Assembly: GCF_020886115.1 (NCBI RefSeq)
Contig: NZ_AP025185.1
Span: forward strand, 1,116,001 to 1,180,000
Direction: 5' to 3'
Length of the DNA stretch: 64,000 bases
Origin: Flavobacterium ammonificans
GTDB lineage: Bacteria; Bacteroidota; Bacteroidia; Flavobacteriales; Flavobacteriaceae
The translations under genes and the position numbers were made by a program. The notes under the pieces were generated by a model, which worked only from the letters and a program-made list of their open reading frames with translations, made no database searches and was not told where the DNA came from. Numbering within the stretch: position 1 is the stretch's first letter; the number at the start of each line of letters is the position of its first letter. Below, piece after piece: positions 55,108 to 63,716 of the stretch.

Positions 55108-56328
55108 TTATAAAATTTCTGCAACAACAAAAGTGCTTCCTCCTACATAGATAAAATCAGTAGGTTGTGCATTTTGCTTGGCTTTGGCGTAAGCCGCTGA
55201 AACAGAATTGTATATTTTTCCGTTAAGTCCAAATTGAGCTGCTTTTTGTGCTAAAACAGTAGCTTCAAGTCCGCGTGGAATATTGGGCTTGCAAAAATAA
55301 TATTCTGCTTTTTTTGGAAATAAAGGTAATACTTCGTCCAAATCTTTGTCATTAACTACTCCTAAAACAAAATGAAGTTGGTCAAAAGATTCTTTTTGAA
55401 TTTGGTTCAAAACAATAGTAAGCCCATGTGTATTGTGTGCTGTATCGCAAATTGTTTTTGGCAATTCGTTCAATTTTTGCCATCTCCCTTGTAAGCCAGT
55501 GTTTTTTACTACTTGAGATAATCCTGTTTTCCAATGCGCTTCAGTTGTTTGGAAAGCTGTGTGTTGATTTAAAACGGTAAGGGTTTGAATTACTGTTTTT
55601 TTATTATGAACTTGGTAATCGCCAATTAAGTCGGATGGGAAAGTAGTTGCGATCAAATCAGAGGCAAAGTAGAGGTCGCTTTGATTTTCTTTGGCTTTAG
55701 CCAAAAAAACGGGCTGGGTTTCAGTTGTAAATTCTCCAATAACAACAGGAATATTTGATTTAATAATTCCGGCTTTTTCAGATGCAATTGCTGCCAAAGT
55801 GTTTCCCAAGAATTGGGTGTGGTCTAAACCAATATTGGTAATCACTGAAACGAGAGGTAAAATAATGTTTGTAGCATCCAATCGTCCGCCCATACCCACT
55901 TCAATAATAGCAATGTCTATTTTTTCTTTGGCAAAATAATCGAAAGCCAATCCAACGCTCATTTCAAAGAAACTCATATCTTTGGCTTCAAAAAACGATT
56001 GATGTTGGTTGACAAAATCACAAACAAAGTCTTCAGGAATCATTACACCATTAATCTTGATGCGTTCCCTAAAGTCTTTTAAATGGGGTGAGGTGTACAA
56101 ACCTACTGTGTATCCTGCTTCTTGAAGAACAGAAGCCAACATATGTGAACAAGAGCCTTTGCCATTTGTGCCAGCTACGTGAATGCATTGTAATTTTTTC
56201 TCAGGATGCCCCAAGTAATCCATTAGTATATGAACGTTGGTTAGATCTTTTTTATAGGCAGAAGCTCCTTGCAATTGGTACATTGGGAGTTGATTAAAGA
56301 GCCAATCTAAAGTTTCTTGATAGGTCAT
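55108..56328 (-). CDS. folC: Folylpolyglutamate synthase / dihydrofolate synthase
   Basis: 406 residues. It adds glutamate to dihydropteroate and to folates. The ATP P-loop is CIHVAGTNGKGSCSHMLASVLQEAGYTVGLYTSPHLKDFRERI near residue 45; IAIIEVGMGGRLDATNII and VITNIGLDHTQFLGNTLAAIASEKAGIIK are Mur-ligase-family motifs; ICDTAHNTHGL is the C-terminal motif. Here the dephospho-Asn motif reads DTAHN, close to the usual DGAHN. Confidence 0.94.
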   Translation of the reverse strand: MTYQETLDWLFNQLPMYQLQGASAYKKDLTNVHILMDYLGHPEKKLQCIHVAGTNGKGSCSHMLASVLQEAGYTVGLYTSPHLKDFRERIKINGVMIPEDFVCDFVNQHQSFFEAKDMSFFEMSVGLAFDYFAKEKIDIAIIEVGMGGRLDATNIILPLVSVITNIGLDHTQFLGNTLAAIASEKAGIIKSNIPVVIGEFTTETQPVFLAKAKENQSDLYFASDLIATTFPSDLIGDYQVHNKKTVIQTLTVLNQHTAFQTTEAHWKTGLSQVVKNTGLQGRWQKLNELPKTICDTAHNTHGLTIVLNQIQKESFDQLHFVLGVVNDKDLDEVLPLFPKKAEYYFCKPNIPRGLEATVLAQKAAQFGLNGKIYNSVSAAYAKAKQNAQPTDFIYVGGSTFVVAEIL

Positions 56329-56456
56329 TTGTTGAGAAAATTATCTTTGTTAAAAATATTTTTCGATTTTTTTAGTTTACTATTGCATCGAAAAGTATCT
56401 TTATTGCAAATTTCAAACAAATTTTAGAATTAAAGCTCAAAAAACAAGAATAATAT

Positions 56457-57152
56457 ATGTTTAGTTTACTACAATTACAATCGGACACCCTTGCTAATAC
56501 TGCCTCTAATGTGGTAGTTGAAAAAATCGCTACCAATACTGAAATCTCTGTATTGGAGTTTATATTTAAAGGAGGTTTCTTTTTGATTCCAATCGCTATT
56601 TTATTGTTCTACACCATTTATGTGATAATTGAACGTTACTTATATATTAGTAGAGCATCTGTTATTGATAGTCGTTTGATGGCTGATGTTCGTGATCAAT
56701 TGCATTTAGGAAATTTAGATTTAGCGAGAAGCATTGTCGAAAGAAGTAATTCGGCATCTGGTAATATTTTAAAAGAAGGTATTTTAGTAATTGGAAGACC
56801 AATTTCAGAAATCGAATCGAATATGGATCGTGCTGCTGATATCGAAATTGCACAAATGGAAAGTAAATTAGGACATTTAGGTTTAATTGCTGGGATTGCC
56901 CCAACATTAGGATTTATTGGAACTATTTCGGGTGTAATTAAGATTTTTTATAGTATTTCTGTAACTGAAAATATTAGTATTGGAAACATTTCAGGAGGTT
57001 TGTATGAGAAAATGATTAGTAGTGGTTCTGGATTAGTTGTTGGTATCATTGCTTATAGTGCCTACCACTTATTGAATGGTAAAATTGATAATTTTGCCTT
57101 GAAAATTCAGAAACAAATTTTAGAATTTGTCAATATTATTCAAAAAGCATAG
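56457..57152 (+). CDS. exbB: MotA/TolQ/ExbB proton channel protein, second set
   Basis: 231 residues. Membrane segments are FIFKGGFFLIPIAILLFYTIYVIIERYL and the C-terminal pair AGIAPTLGFIGTISGVIKIFYSIS and GGLYEKMISSGSGLVVGIIAYSAYHLL. It is shorter and clearly different from ExbB at 18642. exbD starts 2 bases after its stop. This set may serve a dedicated TonB or a TolQR-like role. Confidence 0.92.
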   Translation: MFSLLQLQSDTLANTASNVVVEKIATNTEISVLEFIFKGGFFLIPIAILLFYTIYVIIERYLYISRASVIDSRLMADVRDQLHLGNLDLARSIVERSNSASGNILKEGILVIGRPISEIESNMDRAADIEIAQMESKLGHLGLIAGIAPTLGFIGTISGVIKIFYSISVTENISIGNISGGLYEKMISSGSGLVVGIIAYSAYHLLNGKIDNFALKIQKQILEFVNIIQKA

Positions 57153-57154
57153 GT

Positions 57155-57550
57155 ATGTCAATTAAACGTAAAAGAAGATTTCATGCTGAAGTGGCGACTT
57201 CGTCACTGAGTGATATTATGTTTTTTTTATTGTTGTTTTTTCTAATCATTTCTACACTAGCCAATCCTAATGTAATTAAAATGACTTTGCCGAAAGCACA
57301 AGCGAACGAAAAGACAAACAAACAATTCATTAGCTTATCTGTTACAGAAGATAAGCAGTTTTATATCGATAAAGAGCCGGTTACTTTTGAGGCATTAGAG
57401 AGTACACTTATGTCTAAGATGAACGCTCAAAAAGACCAAACGGTTGTGGTGCGAATTCCGTTTAATTTGCAAGTACAAGATTTAGTGGATGTATTGCAAA
57501 TTGGGGTTAGAAATAATTTGAAATTTGTAATTGCTACGAGTCCTAAGTAG
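57155..57550 (+). CDS. exbD: ExbD/TolR protein, second set
   Basis: 131 residues. The single membrane segment SLSDIMFFLLLFFLIISTLANPNVIKMTLP carries the essential Asp in SDIMFFLLLFF. The periplasmic part (PKAQANEKTNKQFISLSVTEDKQFYIDKEPV...RNNLKFVIATSPK) has the compact E. coli-like length. Cotranscribed with the exbB above. Confidence 0.92.
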   Translation: MSIKRKRRFHAEVATSSLSDIMFFLLLFFLIISTLANPNVIKMTLPKAQANEKTNKQFISLSVTEDKQFYIDKEPVTFEALESTLMSKMNAQKDQTVVVRIPFNLQVQDLVDVLQIGVRNNLKFVIATSPK

Positions 57551-57556
57551 AAGTTT

Positions 57557-57582
57557 TGTCATTCCGAATTTATTTCGGAATC
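57557..57582. repeat. GTCATTCCGAA repeat unit, copy 2
   Basis: GTCATTCCGAATTTATTTCGGAATC matches, in opposite orientation, the unit at 36187-36212. It lies just after exbD and before the end of the convergent TonB gene. CTGAATCAAGTTCAG at 57617-57631, a palindrome followed by TTTGACAG, is a related kind of unit. Confidence 0.6.
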
Positions 57583-57656
57583 TATAATAAAATATAAATC
57601 AATTATTTTAAGAAACTGAATCAAGTTCAGTTTGACAGAGTAGGGTTTTAAAAGCG

Positions 57657-58547
57657 TCAATTCAAATTGAAATTATACACAATTTTCCCCACTTGTTTTT
57701 CAGGGGCATCACTACTAGCATCCCATTTGGTATTCATTGCGGCCAATTTGGCTTGATCTAGCAAACATTTGGCAGTATTTGTTGTCCCCTTAATTCCTGC
57801 TATTGCGCTGATGGTTCTTCCGGTTCTATCAACTGAAACTTCTACAACTACTTTTCCTTCCTCATTACAGGTATATTTAGGTGCCGGTTTTGATATTGCT
57901 TTCCGATTACCTAAAGAATAACCTCCTCCATTACCATTGCCTGATCCACCGCCCGAACCTGCTCCGTATCCGCTTCCATTGCCTATTCCGTTTCCAGTTC
58001 CATTACCACCACCAGTTCCGCCACCGGAACCACCATTGCCATAATAACTAGCGGCTGTTAAACTACCATTAGACTTTCCTTTATTACCAGCAGTTTTGTC
58101 GTCTCCGTCACCTCCCTTGTTTGATCCTTTTAATAGACTTGATAAGGCATCATTAGTAGTGTTAGCGATTTTGGGTTTTATTACTTCAGGTTTTGCTTCG
58201 TCTTTAACGACAGTTGGTTTTTTCTCCGTTTTTTCTTTTTTCGGAATCACAACGCTTTCTTCAGTACTATTTTCTTGGGAAATAATTGCTTCCTCTGAAC
58301 TAGTAGTTGTTGGAGTTTCTTTTGTTCGATTCTGAACTTCTAGTACTTCACTTTCAAAATTACTACCCGAACCCAAATCACTGTCTCCAAAATTAACAGA
58401 AACACCACCGCCTCCACCACCAGTAAGCTCTGCCAAATTAGAAGGTGGCCAAAATCGGATAAAAAATAAAATCAACAACATGGCTGCATAAATTAGCAAC
58501 GAAAATGCTAATGACTTTTTTTGATCTGTCGAAGGAGTAAAACCCAT
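57657..58547 (-). CDS. Glycine-rich TonB-family energy transducer
   Basis: 296 residues. An N-terminal membrane helix (SLAFSLLIYAAMLLILFFIRFWPPS) is followed by a GGGGGG turn, a long Glu/Lys/Thr linker and a Gly/Asn/Ser-rich tract (about 170-210: repeated GGG, GNG and GSG units). The C-terminal TonB-like domain is GKVVVEVSVDRTGRTISAIAGIKGTTNTAKCLLDQAKLAAMNTKWDASSD. It is convergent with exbB-exbD rather than in the same transcript, but is probably their transducer. Confidence 0.85.
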   Translation of the reverse strand: MGFTPSTDQKKSLAFSLLIYAAMLLILFFIRFWPPSNLAELTGGGGGGVSVNFGDSDLGSGSNFESEVLEVQNRTKETPTTTSSEEAIISQENSTEESVVIPKKEKTEKKPTVVKDEAKPEVIKPKIANTTNDALSSLLKGSNKGGDGDDKTAGNKGKSNGSLTAASYYGNGGSGGGTGGGNGTGNGIGNGSGYGAGSGGGSGNGNGGGYSLGNRKAISKPAPKYTCNEEGKVVVEVSVDRTGRTISAIAGIKGTTNTAKCLLDQAKLAAMNTKWDASSDAPEKQVGKIVYNFNLN

Positions 58548-58681
58548 GTATTTTGCTTATTTTTAATACGGTATTCAAATAACGTCGAAATGTACTAAAA
58601 ATTGTCAAGAGTGAAAAGGAAAAGTTGCACTTTTGACTGCTATTTTTTTAAACTAAAATATGATAATTACGTATTAAAAAG

Positions 58682-58689
58682 TATCTTTG
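58682..58689 (+). promoter_or_regulatory. Candidate -7 box for the acyl-CoA dehydrogenase gene
   Basis: TATCTTTG fits TAnnTTTG exactly, 41 bases before the ATG at 58731. Confidence 0.45.
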
Positions 58690-58730
58690 ACTGATTATTT
58701 AATAATTTAAACTATTAATTTTAACCTTAT

Positions 58731-59873
58731 ATGGATTTTAATTTAACAGAAGAGCATAAAATGATTCAGCAAGCAGCAAGAGATTTTGCTCAAAATGAAT
58801 TATTAGCTGGCGTTATTGAGCGTGACGAAAATCAAATTTTCCCTGCGGATCAAATAAAGAAGATGGGTGAGTTGGGTTTTATGGGAATGATGGTAGATCC
58901 TGAATACGGTGGAAGCGGATTGGATACTATTTCTTATGTATTAGCTATGGAAGAAATTTCCAAAGTTGATGCTTCAGCTTCAGTGGTGATGTCTGTCAAC
59001 AATTCTTTGGTTTGTTGGGGCTTACAAACTTATGGAACTGAAGAACAAAAACGAGAATGGTTACCCAAACTAGCTTCAGGAGAAATTCATGGTGCTTTTT
59101 GTTTGAGTGAACCAGAAGCAGGAAGTGATGCAACCTCGCAAAAAACTACTGCTATAGATATGGGAGATCATTATTTGGTTAACGGTACAAAAAATTGGAT
59201 CACTAATGGAAATTCCGCTTCATTTTATATCGTAATTGCACAAACAGATATTGACAAAAAGAGTAGAGGAATCAATGCCTTAATTATGACCAAAGATATG
59301 CCAGGGTTTTCTATTGGTCCGAAAGAGCAAAAAATGGGAATCAGAGGATCAGACACACATTCATTGATGTTCTCAGATGTTAAAGTACCCAAAGCTAATC
59401 GTATTGGTGAAGATGGTTTTGGATTTAAGTTTGCTATGAAAACATTGGCTGGTGGTCGTATTGGAATTGCTGCGCAAGCTTTAGGAATCGCTTCAGGTGC
59501 CTATGAATTAGCTTTAAAATATTCGAAAGAACGTAAGGCTTTCGGAACTGAAATTTGCAATCACCAAGCGATAGCATTTAAACTTGCTGATATGGCAGTT
59601 GCTATCGAAGCCGCTCGACACTTATGCATCAAAGCCGCTTGGGATAAAGATAACCATCATAATTACGATGTAAGTGGTGCTATGGCAAAATTATATGCTT
59701 CTCAAGTAGCTATGGATACTGCAATAGAAGCGGTTCAAATTCATGGCGGAAATGGATATGTAAAAGAATACCACGTAGAACGAATGATGCGTGACGCAAA
59801 AATTACGCAAATTTATGAAGGGACTTCTGAAATTCAGAAAATTGTAATTTCAAGAGCCGTTTTGGCAGATTAA
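58731..59873 (+). CDS. Acyl-CoA dehydrogenase (short/branched-chain type)
   Basis: 380 residues, the usual length. It oxidises acyl-CoA to enoyl-CoA with FAD and passes electrons to ETF. FDFNLTEEHKMIQQAARDFAQ-like start, GAFCLSEPEAGSDATSQKTTA near residue 125, KNWITNGNSASFYIVIAQT, GIRGSDTHSLMFSDVKVPKANRIGEDGFGFKFAMKTLAGGRIGIAAQALGIA, and the C-terminal QIYEGTSEIQKIVISRAVL with the catalytic Glu. Likely works on short- or branched-chain acyl-CoA; chain length is not certain. Confidence 0.93.
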   Translation: MDFNLTEEHKMIQQAARDFAQNELLAGVIERDENQIFPADQIKKMGELGFMGMMVDPEYGGSGLDTISYVLAMEEISKVDASASVVMSVNNSLVCWGLQTYGTEEQKREWLPKLASGEIHGAFCLSEPEAGSDATSQKTTAIDMGDHYLVNGTKNWITNGNSASFYIVIAQTDIDKKSRGINALIMTKDMPGFSIGPKEQKMGIRGSDTHSLMFSDVKVPKANRIGEDGFGFKFAMKTLAGGRIGIAAQALGIASGAYELALKYSKERKAFGTEICNHQAIAFKLADMAVAIEAARHLCIKAAWDKDNHHNYDVSGAMAKLYASQVAMDTAIEAVQIHGGNGYVKEYHVERMMRDAKITQIYEGTSEIQKIVISRAVLAD

Positions 59874-59892
59874 TTTTTATTCAAAATTTACT

Positions 59893-59934
59893 AAGGTTCT
59901 TATTCTTGTTTTTAAAGAATAAGAACCTTTTTTT
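59893..59934 (+). terminator. Terminator after acyl-CoA dehydrogenase gene
   Basis: AAGGTTCTTATTCTT (59893-59907) and AAGAATAAGAACCTT (59915-59929) are exact 15-bp complements with a 7-nt loop, followed by T residues. Confidence 0.92.
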
Positions 59935-59988
59935 ATTTTTATTAAATAAAGAGATTTATTTGAGTTTGATTTTGTTTATTTTCGCTTT

Positions 59989-60666
59989 ATGAAAAATATT
60001 ATTGTAACCGGAACGAGTAGGGGTATAGGTTTAGAATTAGCATTACAATTTGCTTCAAAAGGGCATCATGTTTTAGCACTTTCTAGAACAATTCCTCAAA
60101 CTCTTTTAGGTAATAAAAACATCAGTTGCTTATCAGTTGATTTAGCCATTGAATCAGACTTACAAAAAGTATCCGATTATATTTCTACAACATGGAAACA
60201 GGTTGATGCAATTGTACACAATGCGGGTAGTTTGTTATTAAAACCTTTTTCCGAAACTTCACAAGCTGATTTTGAAAGCATTTATAAAGTAAATGTTTTT
60301 GGTGTTGCCAATTTAACTCGCGTAGCATTACCGTATTTACAAAAAGGAAGTCATGTCGTAACGATTAGTTCGATGGGCGGAATTCAAGGTAGTTTAAAGT
60401 TTGCAGGTTTAGCAGCTTACAGTTCGAGTAAAGGTGCTGTCATTACACTTTCTGAATTGTTAGCCGAAGAATACAAAGAAAAAGGAATTGCATTTAACGT
60501 TTTGGCACTTGGAGCAGTTCAAACCGAAATGTTAGAAGAAGCGTTTCCAGGCTATCAGGCCCCAATTTCTGCAGCTAATATGGCTCAATACATTGTGGAT
60601 TTTACGCTAACGGGTAATCGATATTACAACGGAAAAGTGTTGGAAGTTTCATCTACAAATCCTTAA
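59989..60666 (+). CDS. Short-chain dehydrogenase/reductase
   Basis: 225 residues, classical SDR. The cofactor motif is IVTGTSRGIGLELALQFA (TGxxxGIG) near residue 7, NAG in VHNAGSLLLKPF, catalytic Ser in TISSMGGI, and YxxxK in AYSSSKGAVITLSELLAEEYKEKGIAFNVLALGAVQTEML. Substrate is unknown. The SprT-like gene begins 12 bases downstream, probably on the same transcript. Confidence 0.9.
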   Translation: MKNIIVTGTSRGIGLELALQFASKGHHVLALSRTIPQTLLGNKNISCLSVDLAIESDLQKVSDYISTTWKQVDAIVHNAGSLLLKPFSETSQADFESIYKVNVFGVANLTRVALPYLQKGSHVVTISSMGGIQGSLKFAGLAAYSSSKGAVITLSELLAEEYKEKGIAFNVLALGAVQTEMLEEAFPGYQAPISAANMAQYIVDFTLTGNRYYNGKVLEVSSTNP

Positions 60667-60678
60667 ATCAGTTTAGTT

Positions 60679-61281
60679 TTGAATGATACCCTAGCAAGAT
60701 ATATTCCGGAGCATGCAGTACGACCTGTTTTTGAATTAATTGTATCGAATCAAGTGCATCTTAAAATTGTTAACGAAAGACAAACCCGTCATGGCGATTA
60801 TAGAAGATCATTAAATGGTAATCACGAAATTACGGTCAATGCTAGTTTAAATCAGTACAAGTTTTTGATTACGTTAATTCATGAAATTGCACATCTTGCA
60901 GCTTTTGAAAAATTTGGAAGACACATCAAACCACATGGCAATGAATGGAAAATTACTTTTCAACGTTTGATGGTTCCTTTCATTCGTCCAGAAATTTTCC
61001 CTCAGCATTTGTTGCCTTTATTAGCAAGACACTTCAGAAATCCATCTGCAAGTAGCGATACGGACACTACTTTATCATTGGCACTCAAACAATTTGACCA
61101 ACAAAATGATAAAAATTATGTTTTTGAAATTCCATATGGAAGTATATTTCGAATTTCAAACGGCAAAATTTTCAAAAAAATAGCGGTGAGAACCAAACGC
61201 TTCGAATGTTTGGAAATTAGTACTGGTAAAACCTATTTATTTAATCCAAATGCAGAGGTAGAGTTGTTGAAAATTAATTAA
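60679..61281 (+). CDS. SprT-like zinc metalloprotease-domain protein
   Basis: 200 residues. The start is TTG; the frame is closed by the SDR stop at 60664-60666 and no ATG lies between. The zinc motif is ITLIHEIAHLAAFEKFGRHIKPHGNEWK (HExxH with a downstream His), as in SprT. The N-terminus (LARYIPEHAVRPVFELI) and C-terminus (FRISNGKIFKKIAVRTKRFECLE) fit the Bacteroidetes SprT-like group, which lacks the usual zinc ribbon. The substrate is unknown. Four bases overlap the convergent mlaF-type gene. Confidence 0.87.
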   Translation: MNDTLARYIPEHAVRPVFELIVSNQVHLKIVNERQTRHGDYRRSLNGNHEITVNASLNQYKFLITLIHEIAHLAAFEKFGRHIKPHGNEWKITFQRLMVPFIRPEIFPQHLLPLLARHFRNPSASSDTDTTLSLALKQFDQQNDKNYVFEIPYGSIFRISNGKIFKKIAVRTKRFECLEISTGKTYLFNPNAEVELLKIN

Positions 61282-62042
61282 TGTCCGTTTAAAACGGCTT
61301 CTCTAACTTTTTTAAATAAATTAGAAGAATACACAAAATCAACCACTGCTTTATTATCGGTTTTGAAAATTTCTTCTTTTGTTCCTTCCCAAGCTTTTAA
61401 TCCGTTTTTTAAGAATACAATTTTTTCTCCAATTTCCATAACGGAGTTCATATCGTGGGTGTTGATTACAGTTGTAATATTGTATTCTTTTGTGATTTCT
61501 TGAATTAAATTGTCAATTACCGTAGCTGTTTTTGGATCTAATCCAGAATTGGGTTCGTCACAAAATAAGTATTTTGGATTGTTTACAATGGCACGAGCAA
61601 TAGCAACACGTTTTTGCATACCACCAGAAATTTCAGATGGCTTTTTGTGATGTGCCTCAACAAGATTAACACGATCAATTACAAAATCAACACGATCTTT
61701 AATCTCTTTTGGCGATTTATTGGTAAACATTTTTAATGGGAATCCAATATTTTCCTCAACGGTCATACTGTCAAAAAGTGCACTCCCTTGAAATACCATG
61801 CCAATTTCACTGCGCAGTTCCCGTTTTTCATCTTTATTCATTTGGCCATAAACTCTTCCATTAAAAGCAATAGTGCCTTTATCTATTTCATGAATACCCA
61901 ATAACGATTTTAAAAAAACAGTTTTTCCTGATCCACTTTGTCCAATAACTAAACTTGTCTGTCCAGCTTCAAAATTGGTACTAATTCCTTTAAGTACTTT
62001 TTGACTACCAAATTTCTTTTCAACGTTTGTAACTTCAATCAT
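61278..62042 (-). CDS. mlaF: MlaF-type ABC transporter ATP-binding protein
   Basis: 254 residues from the ATG at 62042; the frame extends upstream inside the permease gene but those codons belong to the other frame. Walker A is VIGQSGSGKTVFLKSL near residue 35, the signature ISGGMQKRVAIARAI, Walker B YLFCDEPNSGLDPKT, switch His NTHDMNSV. With the adjacent permease this is the ATPase of an MCE/Mla phospholipid transporter. The start overlaps the permease stop by one base (TAATG). No MCE-domain gene is next to it here. Confidence 0.9.
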   Translation of the reverse strand: MIEVTNVEKKFGSQKVLKGISTNFEAGQTSLVIGQSGSGKTVFLKSLLGIHEIDKGTIAFNGRVYGQMNKDEKRELRSEIGMVFQGSALFDSMTVEENIGFPLKMFTNKSPKEIKDRVDFVIDRVNLVEAHHKKPSEISGGMQKRVAIARAIVNNPKYLFCDEPNSGLDPKTATVIDNLIQEITKEYNITTVINTHDMNSVMEIGEKIVFLKNGLKAWEGTKEEIFKTDNKAVVDFVYSSNLFKKVREAVLNGH

Positions 62043-62788
62043 TAGCTTAATAAAATTTGAGTGAGTAAATAGTTGACAATAATGATGACTACAGAAGTCC
62101 AAACAAATGAAATTGTACTTGCCTTACCAACTTCTAACGCGCCACCCTTCATATAATAACCATGAAAAGAAGGGATAGTTGCTAATATAAAAGCAAAAGC
62201 CAATGTCTTAATGAACGCATAAGTAATATGAAAAGGAATAAATTCTACTTGGAGTCCGTTTATAAATTCCGTTTCTGTTGCAAATCCGCCAAAAACGGCA
62301 GCTAAATACCCTCCAAATATTCCTAAAAACATGGCGATTCCAATAATAAAAGGATACAGGAATAAAGCTACAATTTTCGGGAATACTAAATAATTTAATG
62401 AGTTGACCCCCATTACTTCTAAAGCATCTATTTGTTCCGTAACTCTCATCGTTCCAATACTTGATGTAATAAATGAACCCATTTTACCTGCCATAATAAT
62501 GGAAATAAAAGTGGGTGCAAATTCTAAAATCACGGATTGTCTGGTGGCAAATCCAATTAAATATCTTGGAATTAGCGGATTGGTTAAGTTTAAAGCCGTT
62601 TGAATGGCTACAACTCCACCCACAAAAAACGATATAAAACATACAATACCCAAAGAATCAATAATTAAATCTTCAATCTCTTTTAGGATGAGCTGTTTCA
62701 TCACGCTCCATTTTACAGGTCGGTTGAACATGTCTTTCAACATGAGAAAATAACTTCCTATTTGGGTTAAATATTTGATGAGTATCAT
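62042..62788 (-). CDS. mlaE: MlaE-type ABC transporter permease
   Basis: 248 residues, with several membrane segments: LIIDSLGIVCFISFFVGGVVAIQTALNL, GFATRQSVILEFAPTFISIIMAGKMGSFITSSIGTMRVTEQIDALEVMGVNSLNYLVFPKIVALFLYPFIIGIAMFLGIFGG and ISFVWTSVVIIIVNYLL. The EQIDALEVMG loop is characteristic of MlaE. It forms an operon with mlaF for lipid transport across the envelope. Confidence 0.93.
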   Translation of the reverse strand: MILIKYLTQIGSYFLMLKDMFNRPVKWSVMKQLILKEIEDLIIDSLGIVCFISFFVGGVVAIQTALNLTNPLIPRYLIGFATRQSVILEFAPTFISIIMAGKMGSFITSSIGTMRVTEQIDALEVMGVNSLNYLVFPKIVALFLYPFIIGIAMFLGIFGGYLAAVFGGFATETEFINGLQVEFIPFHITYAFIKTLAFAFILATIPSFHGYYMKGGALEVGKASTISFVWTSVVIIIVNYLLTQILLS

Positions 62789-62864
62789 AATTTTTTAATT
62801 GTAAGCTAAATTACAAAAAATGAAATAGCTTTAGTCTAATTGATTTAGGAGTTTGAACTTTCTA

Positions 62865-63716
62865 TTATTGAAAAAGTTTATTCTTCATTTTTTGAAGTCG
62901 ATATTTTCTAATGAACTTCGCTTGTTCATCAGTAACTAACATAGGTTTGTTTGCTAATTTGGCTTTCCAAAAACCAAGTAAATAGTCTAAAAACAATAAC
63001 GGTTTTCCCTTTCGGAGGGCTAATTTTAGTGAAGCAATTGCGGTAATAATGAAGCCGTAGCCCAAAGTATAAAATGCCTCGCCTTGTTTATATCGTGCGG
63101 TTTTATTGTAATTAGCTCCCGTTGGTTTTAAGTGTTTTACGTGTAAACTTTCATTAGTAACTACTTTCCAATTGTAAAATTTACACAATAATTCATCTAC
63201 CGTATCCCAACCCATTTGTGCTCTCAATCCACCTATTTGTTTAAAAGTTGCTTTTCGATAGGCTTTTAAAGCACCCCGAATATGATCTTTATCGGTTAAA
63301 TTTTCTAAAATCCATTCGCCATTTTTTTCGATGTAACAAAAACCACCTACCATTCCAATAGAGGAATCAGAGTTAAAATGCTGAATTATCGTTTCGAAAT
63401 AGTTTGTTGGAAAAATCAAATCGGAATCTACTTTTACAATTAAATCATAGTCTTCGTCAATAGATTCTAATCCTTTTTGAAAAGCTTGGATAACTTTACT
63501 TCCGGGTAAATGAACTGCACTAGAGTTTTTGGTTACCAATGAAATCCAGGGGTATTTTTCGGCGAAAGCCAAAACTATTTCTGGAGTACTATCTGTTGAA
63601 TTGTCATTCACTACAATTACTTTCGATGGAAGAACGGTTTGATCTGCCAACGATTGTAATGTTAAAGCAATAAATTGTTCTTCATTGTAAGTAGGAATAA
63701 CGATATAATACTTCAT
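62865..63716 (-). CDS. Family 2 glycosyltransferase
   Basis: 283 residues. The GT-A core begins YYIVIPTYNEEQFIALTLQSLADQT, with the metal-binding DSDLIFP near residue 96, and GGLRAQMGWDTVDELLCKFYNWK as the acceptor-side motif. C-terminal hydrophobic stretches (ALRKGKPLLFLDYLLGFWKAKL) may contact the membrane. The start overlaps the stop of the upstream methyltransferase gene by one base. Probably makes a surface glycan or lipid; acceptor unknown. Confidence 0.9.
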   Translation of the reverse strand: MKYYIVIPTYNEEQFIALTLQSLADQTVLPSKVIVVNDNSTDSTPEIVLAFAEKYPWISLVTKNSSAVHLPGSKVIQAFQKGLESIDEDYDLIVKVDSDLIFPTNYFETIIQHFNSDSSIGMVGGFCYIEKNGEWILENLTDKDHIRGALKAYRKATFKQIGGLRAQMGWDTVDELLCKFYNWKVVTNESLHVKHLKPTGANYNKTARYKQGEAFYTLGYGFIITAIASLKLALRKGKPLLFLDYLLGFWKAKLANKPMLVTDEQAKFIRKYRLQKMKNKLFQ

